DNA from: Sphingomonas sp. Ag1
Lineage (GTDB): Bacteria; Pseudomonadota; Alphaproteobacteria; Sphingomonadales; Sphingomonadaceae
DNA: 64,000 nt
Assembly: GCF_000980895.1 (NCBI RefSeq)
Contig: NZ_LAZX01000094.1
Coordinates: 620,001 to 684,000 of the forward strand
Reading direction: 5' to 3'
A program made the translations under genes and the position numbers. Of this stretch, positions 11,497 through 20,305 are shown one piece after another (position 1 is the stretch's first letter; the number at the start of each line of letters is the position of its first letter). The notes under the pieces are model-generated. The model made no database searches. It was not told where the DNA came from and saw only the letters and a list, made by a program, of their open reading frames with translations.

Positions 11497-11514
11497 TTTT
11501 GCAACGCAGCAAAA
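11497..11514. promoter_or_regulatory. Inverted repeat TTTTGC-N6-GCAAAA upstream of the TonB-dependent receptor
   Basis: An 18-bp interrupted palindrome sits about 125 bp ahead of the receptor start and 20 bp after ligA. The A/T-flanked GC core looks more like a repressor site than a terminator stem. The protein that would bind it is unknown. Confidence 0.35.
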
Positions 11515-11640
11515 TCAAAAATGGTTCCCTTTGGATTCTTCTCGCCCGCGTAACCGAACGGAAATATTGCGCGGGCACGGGCGCGGCAGCGGTTCAGGCA
11601 CCGTTTGTCAGAGCACCTGCTCCAAGGGGAATTTGATTAA

Positions 11641-14600
11641 ATGCGACATAACCTGTTTCTGGGCGTAGCTGCGGTTGCGCTCATCGCACCGGCCGGCGCG
11701 ATGGCTCAGGAAACCACTTCCGCCATCCGTGGTACGGTGACGGCAGCAGGTGCGCCCGTCGCGGGCGCAACGGTTACCGCGCGGGAGACCGCGTCGGGCA
11801 CGACGTCTTCGACCACCACCGATGCGAACGGCGGCTTCTCGCTGAGCGGTCTGCGTCCGGGTGGCACGTTCACCGTTGATGTCCAGTCGCCCCAGGGCGC
11901 CAAGCAGGTCACCGACATCTACACCGTCGTGGGCCAGACCTATTCGCTGCCGATCGACGTTGCGGCCGCTGACGAAGGCGACGGCGACATCGTCGTGACC
12001 GCCTCGTCGATCGCCGGCGCCGGCGTCACCTCGGACGGCCCGCAGACCGTTCTTAATGCGCGCGACATCTCGAAGGTCGCCTCGGTCAACCGCAACGTCC
12101 GCGATCTCGCCCGCCGCGACCCGTTCGCCGCGCTTGATCTCACCAACGGTCAGGGCGCCGTCAGCTTTGCCGGCGTCAACCCGCGCTTCAACCGCTTCAC
12201 CATCGACGGTGTGCAGGTCGGCGACACCTTCGGCCTGAACTCGGATGCGAACCCGACCAACCGTGGCCCGGTCCCCTTCGACGCCATTGGTCAGTTCTCG
12301 GTCTCGATCGCGCCCTATGACATCCGTCAGGGCAACTTCCTCGGCGGCGTCATCGACACCACGCTGAAGTCGGGCACCAACACCTTCACCGGCACCGGCT
12401 TCTATTCGCAGTCGACCGATGGCCTGCAGGGCGACCGCATCGGTTCGAACCGCATCACCCTGCCGAAGTACAAGTCGGAAACCTACGGCGCGACGATCGC
12501 CGGTCCGCTGATCAAGGACAAGCTGTTCTTCATGGTCTCGGCGGAGCGCAACACTGATCCGCGCCCACTGTCGATCGCCACGCTGAACCAGATCCCCGGC
12601 TACAACCAGGGCGTGCTGGACGAGGTGATCAACATCGCCAACACGCAGCGCTACGGCGGCTATGCGACCGGCGATTTCGTGACGATCAACAATCAGAAGG
12701 ACGAGAAGATCGTCGGCAAGATTGATTGGAACATCACCGACAATCACCGCCTCTCGCTGTCGTACATCAACGCGTACGAGGAAAGCACGGTCGCCAACGG
12801 CACCAGCGCCAACAACAACACCCCGGTCATCGGCCTGGCGTCCAACTATTATCAGTCCTCGAACCTGCTGCGCGCCGGCATCGTGAAGCTGAACTCGGAC
12901 TGGACCGATCAGCTGTCGACCGAAGCCCGCTTCCTCTACCGCAGCACGCGCCGCGGCCAGGATCCGCTGCTCGGCACCGGCTACCCGCAGATCCGCGTCT
13001 GCACCGACCCGACGAGCATCGTGAACGGCACCAACACCGCTTCGAGCTGCGGCGTGGGCACGCCGATCGTGGCCTTCGGCCCGGACAACAGCCGTCAGGC
13101 GAACGAACTGTTCTTCGACACCTGGGGCGGTTCGTTCCTGACCCGCTACTCGGCCGGTTCGCATGAGCTGAAGTTCCTCGTTGAATATAACGAGAACCGC
13201 AGCCGTAACCTATTCGTTCAGAACGCCACCGGCAGCCTGTACTTCGACTCGATTACGGACTTCCGCAACGGTCGCGCCAGCGCCTACAACCTGCAGGTCG
13301 CGCTCGATGGTGACATCAACAGCGCCGCAGCCGACTTCAAGTACGGCCAGTACACCTTCGGCTTCCAGGACGATTGGGCGATCACGGACCGCCTGACGCT
13401 GACCTACGGCGCTCGCTACGACCTGTACGGCATGCGCACCCAGGTGCCGCTGAACAGCTTCTACCTGGCGCGCTACGGCTTCCCGAACACCAAGACGTTC
13501 AAGGGAATGGACAATTTCCAACCGCGCATCAGCGCGAACTGGCAGACCAACGACTGGCTCAGCCTGCGCGGCGGCGTGGGTGTGTTCGGTGGCGGTTCGC
13601 CGGACGTGTACCTGTCGAACAGCTTCTCGACCACCGGCGTCCTGACCAACGCGCTGAACTCGTCGACCTCGGGCTTCGGCGTGATCCGTTCGAACACCGA
13701 TCCGGCAGGCTGCAGCACCGGCGCAGCTTTGTGCGGCATTCTCGACAACGTCGTTGCACCGGGCATCCCGCAGGCGGCCGTCGATTACCTGCGCAACAAC
13801 ACGCAGTCGCTGTCGCTCGCCCCGACCTCGTCGCTGGCGCAGGACCTGCGTCTGCCGGCGGTGCTGAAGGCGACCTTCTCGGCTGACGCCAAGGTTCGCG
13901 GCGTGAACCTGGGCGCCGACTTCCTGTACACCGACGTGCTGAGCGCCCCGTCGTTCACCGACCTGCGCGTCCGCCGCGTCGGCACGCTGCCGGATGGCCG
14001 CCCGCGCTACGCGCCGCGCACCACGCTGACCGATGGCAACAGCGACTTCCTGTTCTACAACGAGGATCGCGGTCGCAGCTTCATCTTCGTGGTTCGTGGT
14101 GACAAGCGGTTCGACTTCGGCCTGTCGGTCCACGGCAGCTACACCTGGCAGGACGTGAAGGACGTCAGCCCGGCCACCTCGTCGACCGCCAGCTCGCTGT
14201 ACGGCAACGCCGCGATGATCGACCCGAACGTGCCGGCCTATGGCATCTCGAACGATCAGATTAAGTGGGCGTTCAAGTACGGTGTCGGCTTCGATCGTGC
14301 GCTGTTCGGTGACTATCGCACCGCGATCCAGCTGTTCGGCGAAACCCGCGCGGGACGTCCGTTCAGCTTCACGATGCAGGACAACAACAACGGCCGCTCG
14401 CCGGTGTTCGGGACGATCGGCAACAACGATCGCTACCTGATGTACGTGCCGACCAGCACCACCGATCCGCTCGTCAGCTACGACAGCGAAGCGACGCGTG
14501 CCGGTCTGGAAGGGCTGATCAACCGCACCAACCTGAAGGACTATCGCGGCCGCATCGCTGGCAAAAACATCGCCCGCAACCGCGCCTTCACCCGCATCGA

Positions 14601-14925
14601 CCTCCACGTCGAGCAGGAAATCCCGACCTTCGTCGGCGGTTCGCGGATCACGCTGTTCGGCGACATCGAGAACCTGCCGAACCTGCTGAACAGCAACTGG
14701 GGCGGCCTGCGTCAGCTCGGCTTCCCGTACACCGCAGCGACGGTTCAGGTGCAGTGCCTGAACGCCACCGGTGGGGCGCTGACCGGCGCGATCGGATCGC
14801 CGTCCAACGGGGCGAACGCCTGCGCGCAGTACCGTTATTCGAACTTCCGTGAGCCGAACACGGCCAACCCGAGCATCAACAACTCGCTCTACCTGATCCG
14901 TCTCGGCGCGCGCTTCACCTTCTGA
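11641..14925 (+). CDS. TonB-dependent outer-membrane receptor with N-terminal CarboxypepD_reg-like domain
   Basis: A 1094-residue outer-membrane receptor. It has a signal peptide (1-22, cleavage after AMA), a carboxypeptidase-regulatory-like beta-sandwich (about 26-90), a TonB-box-like DIVVTAS (116-122), a plug region (about 130-240) and a long beta-barrel. The C-terminal residue is phenylalanine, as needed for BAM recognition. This layout recalls the Oar-like receptors of sphingomonads and myxobacteria. Codon use is strongly biased to CGC/AAC/CTG/ACC, suggesting high expression. AAGGGGAA precedes the ATG by about 8 bases. The ligand is unknown; no transporter or hydrolase gene sits next to it. 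Confidence 0.9.
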   Translation: MRHNLFLGVAAVALIAPAGAMAQETTSAIRGTVTAAGAPVAGATVTARETASGTTSSTTTDANGGFSLSGLRPGGTFTVDVQSPQGAKQVTDIYTVVGQTYSLPIDVAAADEGDGDIVVTASSIAGAGVTSDGPQTVLNARDISKVASVNRNVRDLARRDPFAALDLTNGQGAVSFAGVNPRFNRFTIDGVQVGDTFGLNSDANPTNRGPVPFDAIGQFSVSIAPYDIRQGNFLGGVIDTTLKSGTNTFTGTGFYSQSTDGLQGDRIGSNRITLPKYKSETYGATIAGPLIKDKLFFMVSAERNTDPRPLSIATLNQIPGYNQGVLDEVINIANTQRYGGYATGDFVTINNQKDEKIVGKIDWNITDNHRLSLSYINAYEESTVANGTSANNNTPVIGLASNYYQSSNLLRAGIVKLNSDWTDQLSTEARFLYRSTRRGQDPLLGTGYPQIRVCTDPTSIVNGTNTASSCGVGTPIVAFGPDNSRQANELFFDTWGGSFLTRYSAGSHELKFLVEYNENRSRNLFVQNATGSLYFDSITDFRNGRASAYNLQVALDGDINSAAADFKYGQYTFGFQDDWAITDRLTLTYGARYDLYGMRTQVPLNSFYLARYGFPNTKTFKGMDNFQPRISANWQTNDWLSLRGGVGVFGGGSPDVYLSNSFSTTGVLTNALNSSTSGFGVIRSNTDPAGCSTGAALCGILDNVVAPGIPQAAVDYLRNNTQSLSLAPTSSLAQDLRLPAVLKATFSADAKVRGVNLGADFLYTDVLSAPSFTDLRVRRVGTLPDGRPRYAPRTTLTDGNSDFLFYNEDRGRSFIFVVRGDKRFDFGLSVHGSYTWQDVKDVSPATSSTASSLYGNAAMIDPNVPAYGISNDQIKWAFKYGVGFDRALFGDYRTAIQLFGETRAGRPFSFTMQDNNNGRSPVFGTIGNNDRYLMYVPTSTTDPLVSYDSEATRAGLEGLINRTNLKDYRGRIAGKNIARNRAFTRIDLHVEQEIPTFVGGSRITLFGDIENLPNLLNSNWGGLRQLGFPYTAATVQVQCLNATGGALTGAIGSPSNGANACAQYRYSNFREPNTANPSINNSLYLIRLGARFTF

Positions 14926-14950
14926 TCGCGCTGACCTGAATGGGTCTTCG

Positions 14951-14989
14951 GGGCCGCCGCATCTTCGGGTGCGGCGGCCCTTCCTTTTT
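14951..14989 (+). terminator. Intrinsic terminator after the receptor gene
   Basis: GGGCCGCCGCA (14951-14961) pairs with TGCGGCGGCCC (14970-14980), followed by TTCCTTTTT. It is a strong Rho-independent terminator that isolates the receptor from the kinase gene. Confidence 0.88.
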
Positions 14990-15023
14990 GCGCGACGGCG
15001 AATGGCGGTGTAAGGGGCGCGCA

Positions 15024-16142
15024 ATGGCGACCTCGCTTCCTGCACCGTCCACTCCGCAAGCGCCGATCCGACCCAGCAATCTGGCGGTCCGGCCCTTCTT
15101 CGAGGACAAGGCCCGCGCCTTCTGGATCCTGCAGGCGGCCGGCTGGACCGGCTATCTCGTCCTGCGGACCGTTTCGGCCATATCCGGCGGCTTCACGATG
15201 CAAGGTGTGGTCAGCATCCTCGTGGAAACGATCGTCGGCTATTGCATCACGCTGCTGCTGTCGGTGCTGTACGGCGTCTATCGCGGCCTGCCGCGTATCA
15301 CCGCGATCCTGCTGACGGTCTTCACGCTCGGCGCTGCGACCTTCATCTACGCGCTGCTCGACACTTTCTCCTTCAGCCTCATCAAGCTCTCGGCGCCCGG
15401 CGTCGACGTGAAGCTGCTGATCGGCTCGCTGTTCCTCAATTTCACCGTGCTCGCCGGTTGGTCGGCGCTCTACTTCGGGATCAATTTCTACCTTATCGTC
15501 GAGGAGCAGATCGATCAGCTCCAGCATCTGGAGACGCAGGCGTCCTCGGCGCAGCTGGCGATGCTGCGCTATCAGCTGAACCCACACTTCCTGTTCAACA
15601 CGCTCAATTCAATCTCGACGCTCGTGCTGCTGAAACAGACCGAGCGGGCGAATGCGATGCTCAGCCGCCTCTCCAGCTTCCTGCGCTACACGCTCGCCAA
15701 CGAGCCGACCGCGCATGTGACGCTCGCGCAGGAAATCGAGACGCTGAAGCTGTACCTCGAGATCGAGAAGATGCGCTTCGAGGATCGGCTCCGCCCGAAG
15801 TTCGAGATCGACCCCGCGGCCGAACGCGCACGCCTGCCCTCGCTCCTGCTGCAGCCGCTGGTCGAAAATGCGATCAAATATGCCGTTACGCCGAAGGAGG
15901 AAGGCGCCGAAATCCACGTCAGCGCGCGGTTGATCGGCGATCGCGTTCGGATCAGCGTATCTGACACTGGACCGGGCTTGCAGCCGACGCGGAACAAGCC
16001 AAGCCTTTCAACCGGCGTCGGGATCGCCAATATCAGGGAGCGACTGGCACAATCTTTCGGAACGGATCACCGGTTCGAGGTCCGCGCAATGCCGACGGGG
16101 GGGTTCGGCGTGGAGATCGAGATACCGTTCCAGCTTGAATAA
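15024..16142 (+). CDS. LytS/YehU-type sensor histidine kinase
   Basis: A 372-residue inner-membrane kinase of the His_kinase (PF06580-type) class. Four hydrophobic spans (about 36-52, 62-84, 92-114, 134-158) precede a short coiled region and the phospho-acceptor His188 in QLNPHFLFNTLN. The C-terminal ATPase domain shows the N-box VENAIKYA and the G-box DTGPGL. No periplasmic sensor domain is visible, so sensing is probably within the membrane. It is followed 89 bp later by a LytTR response regulator, its likely partner. ATG 15024 is used because the frame upstream runs through the receptor terminator. Confidence 0.92.
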   Translation: MATSLPAPSTPQAPIRPSNLAVRPFFEDKARAFWILQAAGWTGYLVLRTVSAISGGFTMQGVVSILVETIVGYCITLLLSVLYGVYRGLPRITAILLTVFTLGAATFIYALLDTFSFSLIKLSAPGVDVKLLIGSLFLNFTVLAGWSALYFGINFYLIVEEQIDQLQHLETQASSAQLAMLRYQLNPHFLFNTLNSISTLVLLKQTERANAMLSRLSSFLRYTLANEPTAHVTLAQEIETLKLYLEIEKMRFEDRLRPKFEIDPAAERARLPSLLLQPLVENAIKYAVTPKEEGAEIHVSARLIGDRVRISVSDTGPGLQPTRNKPSLSTGVGIANIRERLAQSFGTDHRFEVRAMPTGGFGVEIEIPFQLE

Positions 16143-16231
16143 CGGGGAAGAGTTAAGGGGGCAGTGACGTACGATGACCGCCGGCGCCGATCGTCAGGGC
16201 TGGTGGCATCCGCTTGGAGAATGACTGTACC

Positions 16232-17032
16232 ATGACCATCCGCACCATTCTCGTCGACGACGAGCCGCTCGCGATCCAGGGCCTAGAGCTCCGGCTGCAG
16301 GCGCACGCCGACGTCGAGATCGTCGCCAAGTGCCAGAACGGGCGCGAAGCGATCAGCGCGATCAAGACCCACAAGCCCGACCTCGTCTTTCTCGATATCC
16401 AGATGCCCGGCTTTGACGGCTTCTCCGTCGTCCAGGGCCTGATGGAGGTTGAACCTCCGCTCTTCGTGTTCGTCACCGCTTATTCGGATCACGCCCTGCG
16501 CGCGTTCGAGGCGCAGGCCGTCGACTATCTGATGAAGCCGGTGGAGGAATCGCGGCTCGCCGACACGCTCGATCGCGTGCGGCAGCGCCTGGCGGAAAAA
16601 TCGAGCATCAACGAGGCGGAAAAGCTGAAGGAGGCGCTCGCCGAGCACGCGCCCGAGGCCGCGGCCGAGATCGTGGACGGCGGCGAAGGTCCCAATGCAA
16701 GCCGCTTCGAAAAGCTCATCAACGTCAAGGACCGCGGCCAGATCTTCCGCGTCGATGTCGACACGATCGAAATCGTCGAGGCCGCGGGCGACTATATGTG
16801 CATCAAGACGGCGGACAACACGCTTATCCTGCGCGAAACCATGAAGGACCTGGAAAAGCGCCTGGATCCGCGCCGCTTCCAGCGGGTCCACCGCTCGACG
16901 ATCGTCAACCTCGATCAGGTGCGCCAGGTGAAGCCGCACACCAATGGCGAATGCTTCCTCGTGCTCGATTCGGGCGCGCAGGTGAAGGTGAGCCGCAGCT
17001 ACCGCGACGTCGTCGCCCGCTTCGTCCACTGA
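16232..17032 (+). CDS. LytTR-family response regulator
   Basis: A 266-residue two-component regulator. The receiver domain has Asp9/Asp10 (VDDEP), phospho-acceptor Asp55 (LVFLDIQMPG), Thr82 and Lys102 (DYLMKP). A linker rich in Ala/Glu (about 115-160) leads to a LytTR DNA-binding domain (about 160-260, with RFQRVHRSTIVNL and a final KVSRSYRD). A TTG at 16214 could extend it by six residues, but ATG 16232 gives the standard receiver start. It pairs with the upstream LytS-like kinase. Target genes are unknown; the adjacent receptor is a candidate. Confidence 0.93.
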   Translation: MTIRTILVDDEPLAIQGLELRLQAHADVEIVAKCQNGREAISAIKTHKPDLVFLDIQMPGFDGFSVVQGLMEVEPPLFVFVTAYSDHALRAFEAQAVDYLMKPVEESRLADTLDRVRQRLAEKSSINEAEKLKEALAEHAPEAAAEIVDGGEGPNASRFEKLINVKDRGQIFRVDVDTIEIVEAAGDYMCIKTADNTLILRETMKDLEKRLDPRRFQRVHRSTIVNLDQVRQVKPHTNGECFLVLDSGAQVKVSRSYRDVVARFVH

Positions 17033-17126
17033 GACGTTCGCACCGATGACCTGCCGGCTGGCGCATGCGCGCCGGCCGGTACCGACGTGCATTACGCAAG
17101 CGCAGCAAATCTGCTACGGCGCGCCA

Positions 17127-18980
17127 ATGCTTACGATCAATGGTATCACGGTGCGCCTCGGTGGGCGCGCAATCCTCGACGGCGCCTCCGCCTCGCTGCC
17201 GCCCGGCAGCCGCGTCGGCCTGATCGGGCGCAACGGTGCCGGCAAGTCGACGATGGTGAAGGTGATCGCCGGCCAGATCGAGCCCGACGGCGGCTCGATC
17301 GACAAGCCGCGGGGCGCCCGCATCGGCTATATCGCGCAGGAAGCACCCGCCGGGGACGCCACGCCGTTTGAAACGGTACTAGCCGCTGATACGGAGCGCG
17401 CGACGCTCATGGAGCAGAGCGAAACCGAAACCGATCCCGAAAAGCTCGGCGACATCTATGAGCGGCTGATCGCGATCGACGCTTACACGGCGCCGGCTCG
17501 CGCCTCGCAGATACTCCTCGGCCTCGGCTTCGACGAGGAAGCGCAGAACCAGCCGCTCGACAGCTTCTCCGGTGGGTGGAAGATGCGCGTCGCGCTCGCC
17601 GCCCTGCTGTTCTCGCAGCCCGACCTGCTGCTGCTCGACGAACCGTCGAACCACCTCGATCTCGAAGCGGTGATGTGGCTGGAGGATTTCCTGCGCTCCT
17701 ACAAGGCGACGATCGTCGTCGTCAGCCACGAGCGTGATTTCCTCAACAATGTCGTCGATCACATCCTGCACCTGCAGGGTGGAAAGACGACCCTGTACGC
17801 CGGCGGCTATGATTCGTTCGAGCGCCAGCGGGCCGAGCGTATGGCGCAGATCGCGGCGGCAAAGGCGAACCAGGATGTCCAGCGCGCCAAGCTGCAGGAC
17901 TATATCGCCCGCAATTCCGCGCGCGCCTCGACCGCGAAGCAGGCGCAGAGCCGCGCCAAGATGCTGGCCAAGATGCAGCCGATCGCCGAACTCGCCAATG
18001 ATCCGACGCTGTCGTTCGGCTTCCCCGATCCCGAACCGTTGCGGCCACCGCTGGTCACGCTCGATTATGCCAGCGTCGGCTATGGCGACACACCGATCCT
18101 TCGCCGGCTGAACCTGCGCATGGATCCGGACGATCGCATCGCGCTGCTTGGCCGCAACGGCAACGGCAAGACCACCTTCGCCCGTCTGATCGCGGCGCAG
18201 CTCGCCCCGATGGAGGGCAGCATGACGGCGAGCAACCGGATGCGGGTTGGCTATTTCACCCAATATCAGGTGGAGGAGCTCGACTCCGACGACACCCCCC
18301 TCGCCCATATGACGCGGGTGATGAAGGGCGCGACGCCGGCCGCGGTGCGCGCGCAGCTTGGTCGCTTCGGCTTCTCGGGCGATCGCGCGACGGCAACCGT
18401 CGGCAAGATGTCAGGCGGCGAGAAGGCGCGGTTGGCGCTCGCACTGATCACGCGTGAGGCGCCGCACCTGCTGATCCTCGACGAACCGACCAACCACCTC
18501 GATGTCGACGCACGCGAGGCGCTGGTACAGGCGCTCAATGACTATAAGGGCGCCGTGCTGATCGTCAGTCACGATCGTCACATGGTGGAGCTTACCGCCG
18601 ATCGGCTGGTGCTGGTCGACGGCGGCACTGCGCGCGAATTCGACGGCAGCCTCGACGATTACACCGCCTTCATCCTCGCCAAGGAGCCAAAGTCCGAAGG
18701 GAAGGCAAAGGGCAAGGATGATCGTAAGGCGTTTGCGGAGAAGCGCGAAAACGACAAGGCCTGGCGCAAGTCCGCAAAGGAGGCCGAAGCCGAGATCGCC
18801 AGGCTGGCGTCCGAACGTGACGCGATCGACCATGCCATGGCCAATCCGGCATCGGCACCGAAGGAATTGTACGGCTTCAACACCGGCCAGTTGCTGAAGC
18901 GCCGCGCGCAGGTGGTGGAGCGGCTTGAGGCGGCCGAGGCGCGTTGGCTGGAAGCGACCGAGGCGCTCGAAGCCGCCTGA
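17127..18980 (+). CDS. ABC-F family ATPase (Uup-like)
   Basis: A 617-residue soluble protein with two ABC ATPase domains and no membrane spans. Domain 1: Walker A GRNGAGKST (34-42), signature FSGGWKMR, Walker B LLLLDEPSNHLD. Domain 2: Walker A GRNGNGKTT, signature MSGGEKAR, Walker B LLILDEPTNHLD. A charged linker lies between them. The final ~90 residues are Lys/Glu-rich and likely a coiled coil, as in Uup. ABC-F proteins act on ribosomes, relieving stalls or giving antibiotic protection. The C-terminal domain favours Uup over EttA. The upstream in-frame extension is cysteine- and arginine-rich and is not taken as coding. Confidence 0.92.
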   Translation: MLTINGITVRLGGRAILDGASASLPPGSRVGLIGRNGAGKSTMVKVIAGQIEPDGGSIDKPRGARIGYIAQEAPAGDATPFETVLAADTERATLMEQSETETDPEKLGDIYERLIAIDAYTAPARASQILLGLGFDEEAQNQPLDSFSGGWKMRVALAALLFSQPDLLLLDEPSNHLDLEAVMWLEDFLRSYKATIVVVSHERDFLNNVVDHILHLQGGKTTLYAGGYDSFERQRAERMAQIAAAKANQDVQRAKLQDYIARNSARASTAKQAQSRAKMLAKMQPIAELANDPTLSFGFPDPEPLRPPLVTLDYASVGYGDTPILRRLNLRMDPDDRIALLGRNGNGKTTFARLIAAQLAPMEGSMTASNRMRVGYFTQYQVEELDSDDTPLAHMTRVMKGATPAAVRAQLGRFGFSGDRATATVGKMSGGEKARLALALITREAPHLLILDEPTNHLDVDAREALVQALNDYKGAVLIVSHDRHMVELTADRLVLVDGGTAREFDGSLDDYTAFILAKEPKSEGKAKGKDDRKAFAEKRENDKAWRKSAKEAEAEIARLASERDAIDHAMANPASAPKELYGFNTGQLLKRRAQVVERLEAAEARWLEATEALEAA

Positions 18981-18997
18981 CGCACCACGCATGGAAG

Positions 18998-19017
18998 TCC
19001 CGCGCGGTGACGCGGGA
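18998..19017. terminator. Hairpin between converging ABC-F and cfa genes
   Basis: TCCCGCG (18998-19004) pairs with CGCGGGA (19011-19017) over a 6-base loop. It is short and lacks T-runs; it may help end either transcript. Confidence 0.4.
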
Positions 19018-19046
19018 GGACCGGGGACGCGTGCGCAGCCTGGTGG

Positions 19047-20261
19047 CTAGCGGCCTTTGACCAGCGTGATCTGGACCACGTCGATGCCACCGCCTCGAAA
19101 GCCACCCTCGCAATACATCAGGTAATAGCGCCACAGATTGACGAAGCGCCCGTCGAACCGCGGCGGCAGCCGTCCGTCAGCGACGGCCTTGTCGAAGTTC
19201 AGGCGCCATTGCAGCAGCGTCTCGGCATAATCCAGACCAAAGGCATGGCGATCCTGCCACGTCAGCCCCTCTCCCTCTGCGAGGGCGCGAAACTGTGGTT
19301 CGTGGATCAACATCCCGCCCGGGAACACATAGGCCTGGATGAAATCGACATTGGCGCGATAGCCGGACCAGATATCATCGGCAATCTTGATGAACTGGAT
19401 CGCGGCGCGTCCGCCCGGCTTCAGGGCGCGGGCGATCGCCTTGACGTAATCCGCCCAATACCGCTCGCCCACCGCCTCCACCATCTCGATCGACGCGACG
19501 GCATCGTACATCCCACGCACGTCGCGATAATCGGTCAGCGACACCGCCACCGGCAGGCCTGAGGTGCGGGCAACCACATGGCGTTGCTGCTCCGACGCCA
19601 GCGTGATCGCGCGAACGCCGATCCCGCGCTTCCCCGCCGCTTCTGCCAGCGCGCCCCAGCCGCACCCGATTTCCAGCAACGTGCCGTCCGGCGGCACGTT
19701 TACGCGATCCAGGACCGCATCAATTTTGCGCTGCTGTGCCGCCTCCAGCGTGTCGCCTTGTGCGAAGATCGCGCTCGAATAGGTCAGGGTCGGATCAAGC
19801 CATGCCTCGTAGAAATCATTGCCGAGGTCGTAATGCGCGGCCACGTTGCGCCGCGCATTGCGCCGTCCGTTGTGGCGCATGGCATGGATGAGGCGCGCCC
19901 CCAGCCGCGCGCCGGGCTTTGCGCGACCAAGCTCCCCCAGCGTCGCACGGTTGCGCATGAACAGGTCAAAGATCGGGACGGGATCCGGGCTGGTCCAGTC
20001 GCCATCGACCCAGGCTTCATACCAGCCGATTGACCCGCCGATGATCAGGCGCCGAAGCGCGCGCCAGCGAACGATCGTGACATGCGCCACCGGGCCGTCG
20101 CGCCGCCCCCCGAGCAGCCGGCGCACGCCATCGGGCAACACGCCTTCGATTGCCCCCTCTTCCAGCCCCTCGTCAATCCGGTCGAGGATACGGTGGAATA
20201 CCGGCGCAATGCTGCGGGCCCACCGATTGTCCGCCGCCGGCTCTGTCACCTGTCTCAGCAT
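19047..20261 (-). CDS. cfa: Cyclopropane-fatty-acyl-phospholipid synthase
   Basis: The enzyme transfers a methylene group from S-adenosylmethionine to unsaturated acyl chains of membrane phospholipids. The 404-residue protein has an N-terminal SCP2-like lipid-binding region, then a class I SAM-binding domain with LLEIGCGWGALAE and the downstream SIEMVEAVGERYW segment. It is slightly longer than E. coli Cfa and is typical of alphaproteobacteria. It lies 44 bp downstream of the photolyase gene in the same direction. No Shine-Dalgarno is visible, and a hairpin abuts the start codon. Confidence 0.93.
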   Translation of the reverse strand: MLRQVTEPAADNRWARSIAPVFHRILDRIDEGLEEGAIEGVLPDGVRRLLGGRRDGPVAHVTIVRWRALRRLIIGGSIGWYEAWVDGDWTSPDPVPIFDLFMRNRATLGELGRAKPGARLGARLIHAMRHNGRRNARRNVAAHYDLGNDFYEAWLDPTLTYSSAIFAQGDTLEAAQQRKIDAVLDRVNVPPDGTLLEIGCGWGALAEAAGKRGIGVRAITLASEQQRHVVARTSGLPVAVSLTDYRDVRGMYDAVASIEMVEAVGERYWADYVKAIARALKPGGRAAIQFIKIADDIWSGYRANVDFIQAYVFPGGMLIHEPQFRALAEGEGLTWQDRHAFGLDYAETLLQWRLNFDKAVADGRLPPRFDGRFVNLWRYYLMYCEGGFRGGGIDVVQITLVKGR

Positions 20262-20295
20262 CGTCGCTGCTCATGCACCGGCGCGTGCAGCGACG
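20262..20295 (-). promoter_or_regulatory. Stem-loop immediately before the cfa start codon
   Basis: CGTCGCTGC (20262-20270) and GCAGCGACG (20287-20295) are exact inverted repeats. Inside, TGCAC/GTGCA can form an alternative stem on the transcript. The structure occupies most of the phr-cfa gap and touches the cfa ATG, so it could control cfa translation. Confidence 0.4.
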
Positions 20296-20305
20296 AAAGC
20301 AGGAA

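Noticed and set aside
13210..15045. 611-codon open frame antisense to the TonB-dependent receptor
   Set aside because: Strong codon bias of the receptor removes stops on the other strand; composition is not protein-like.
16214..16231. TTG start extending the LytTR regulator by six residues
   Set aside because: ATG 16232 places the receiver domain at its usual distance from the N-terminus and needs no rare start.
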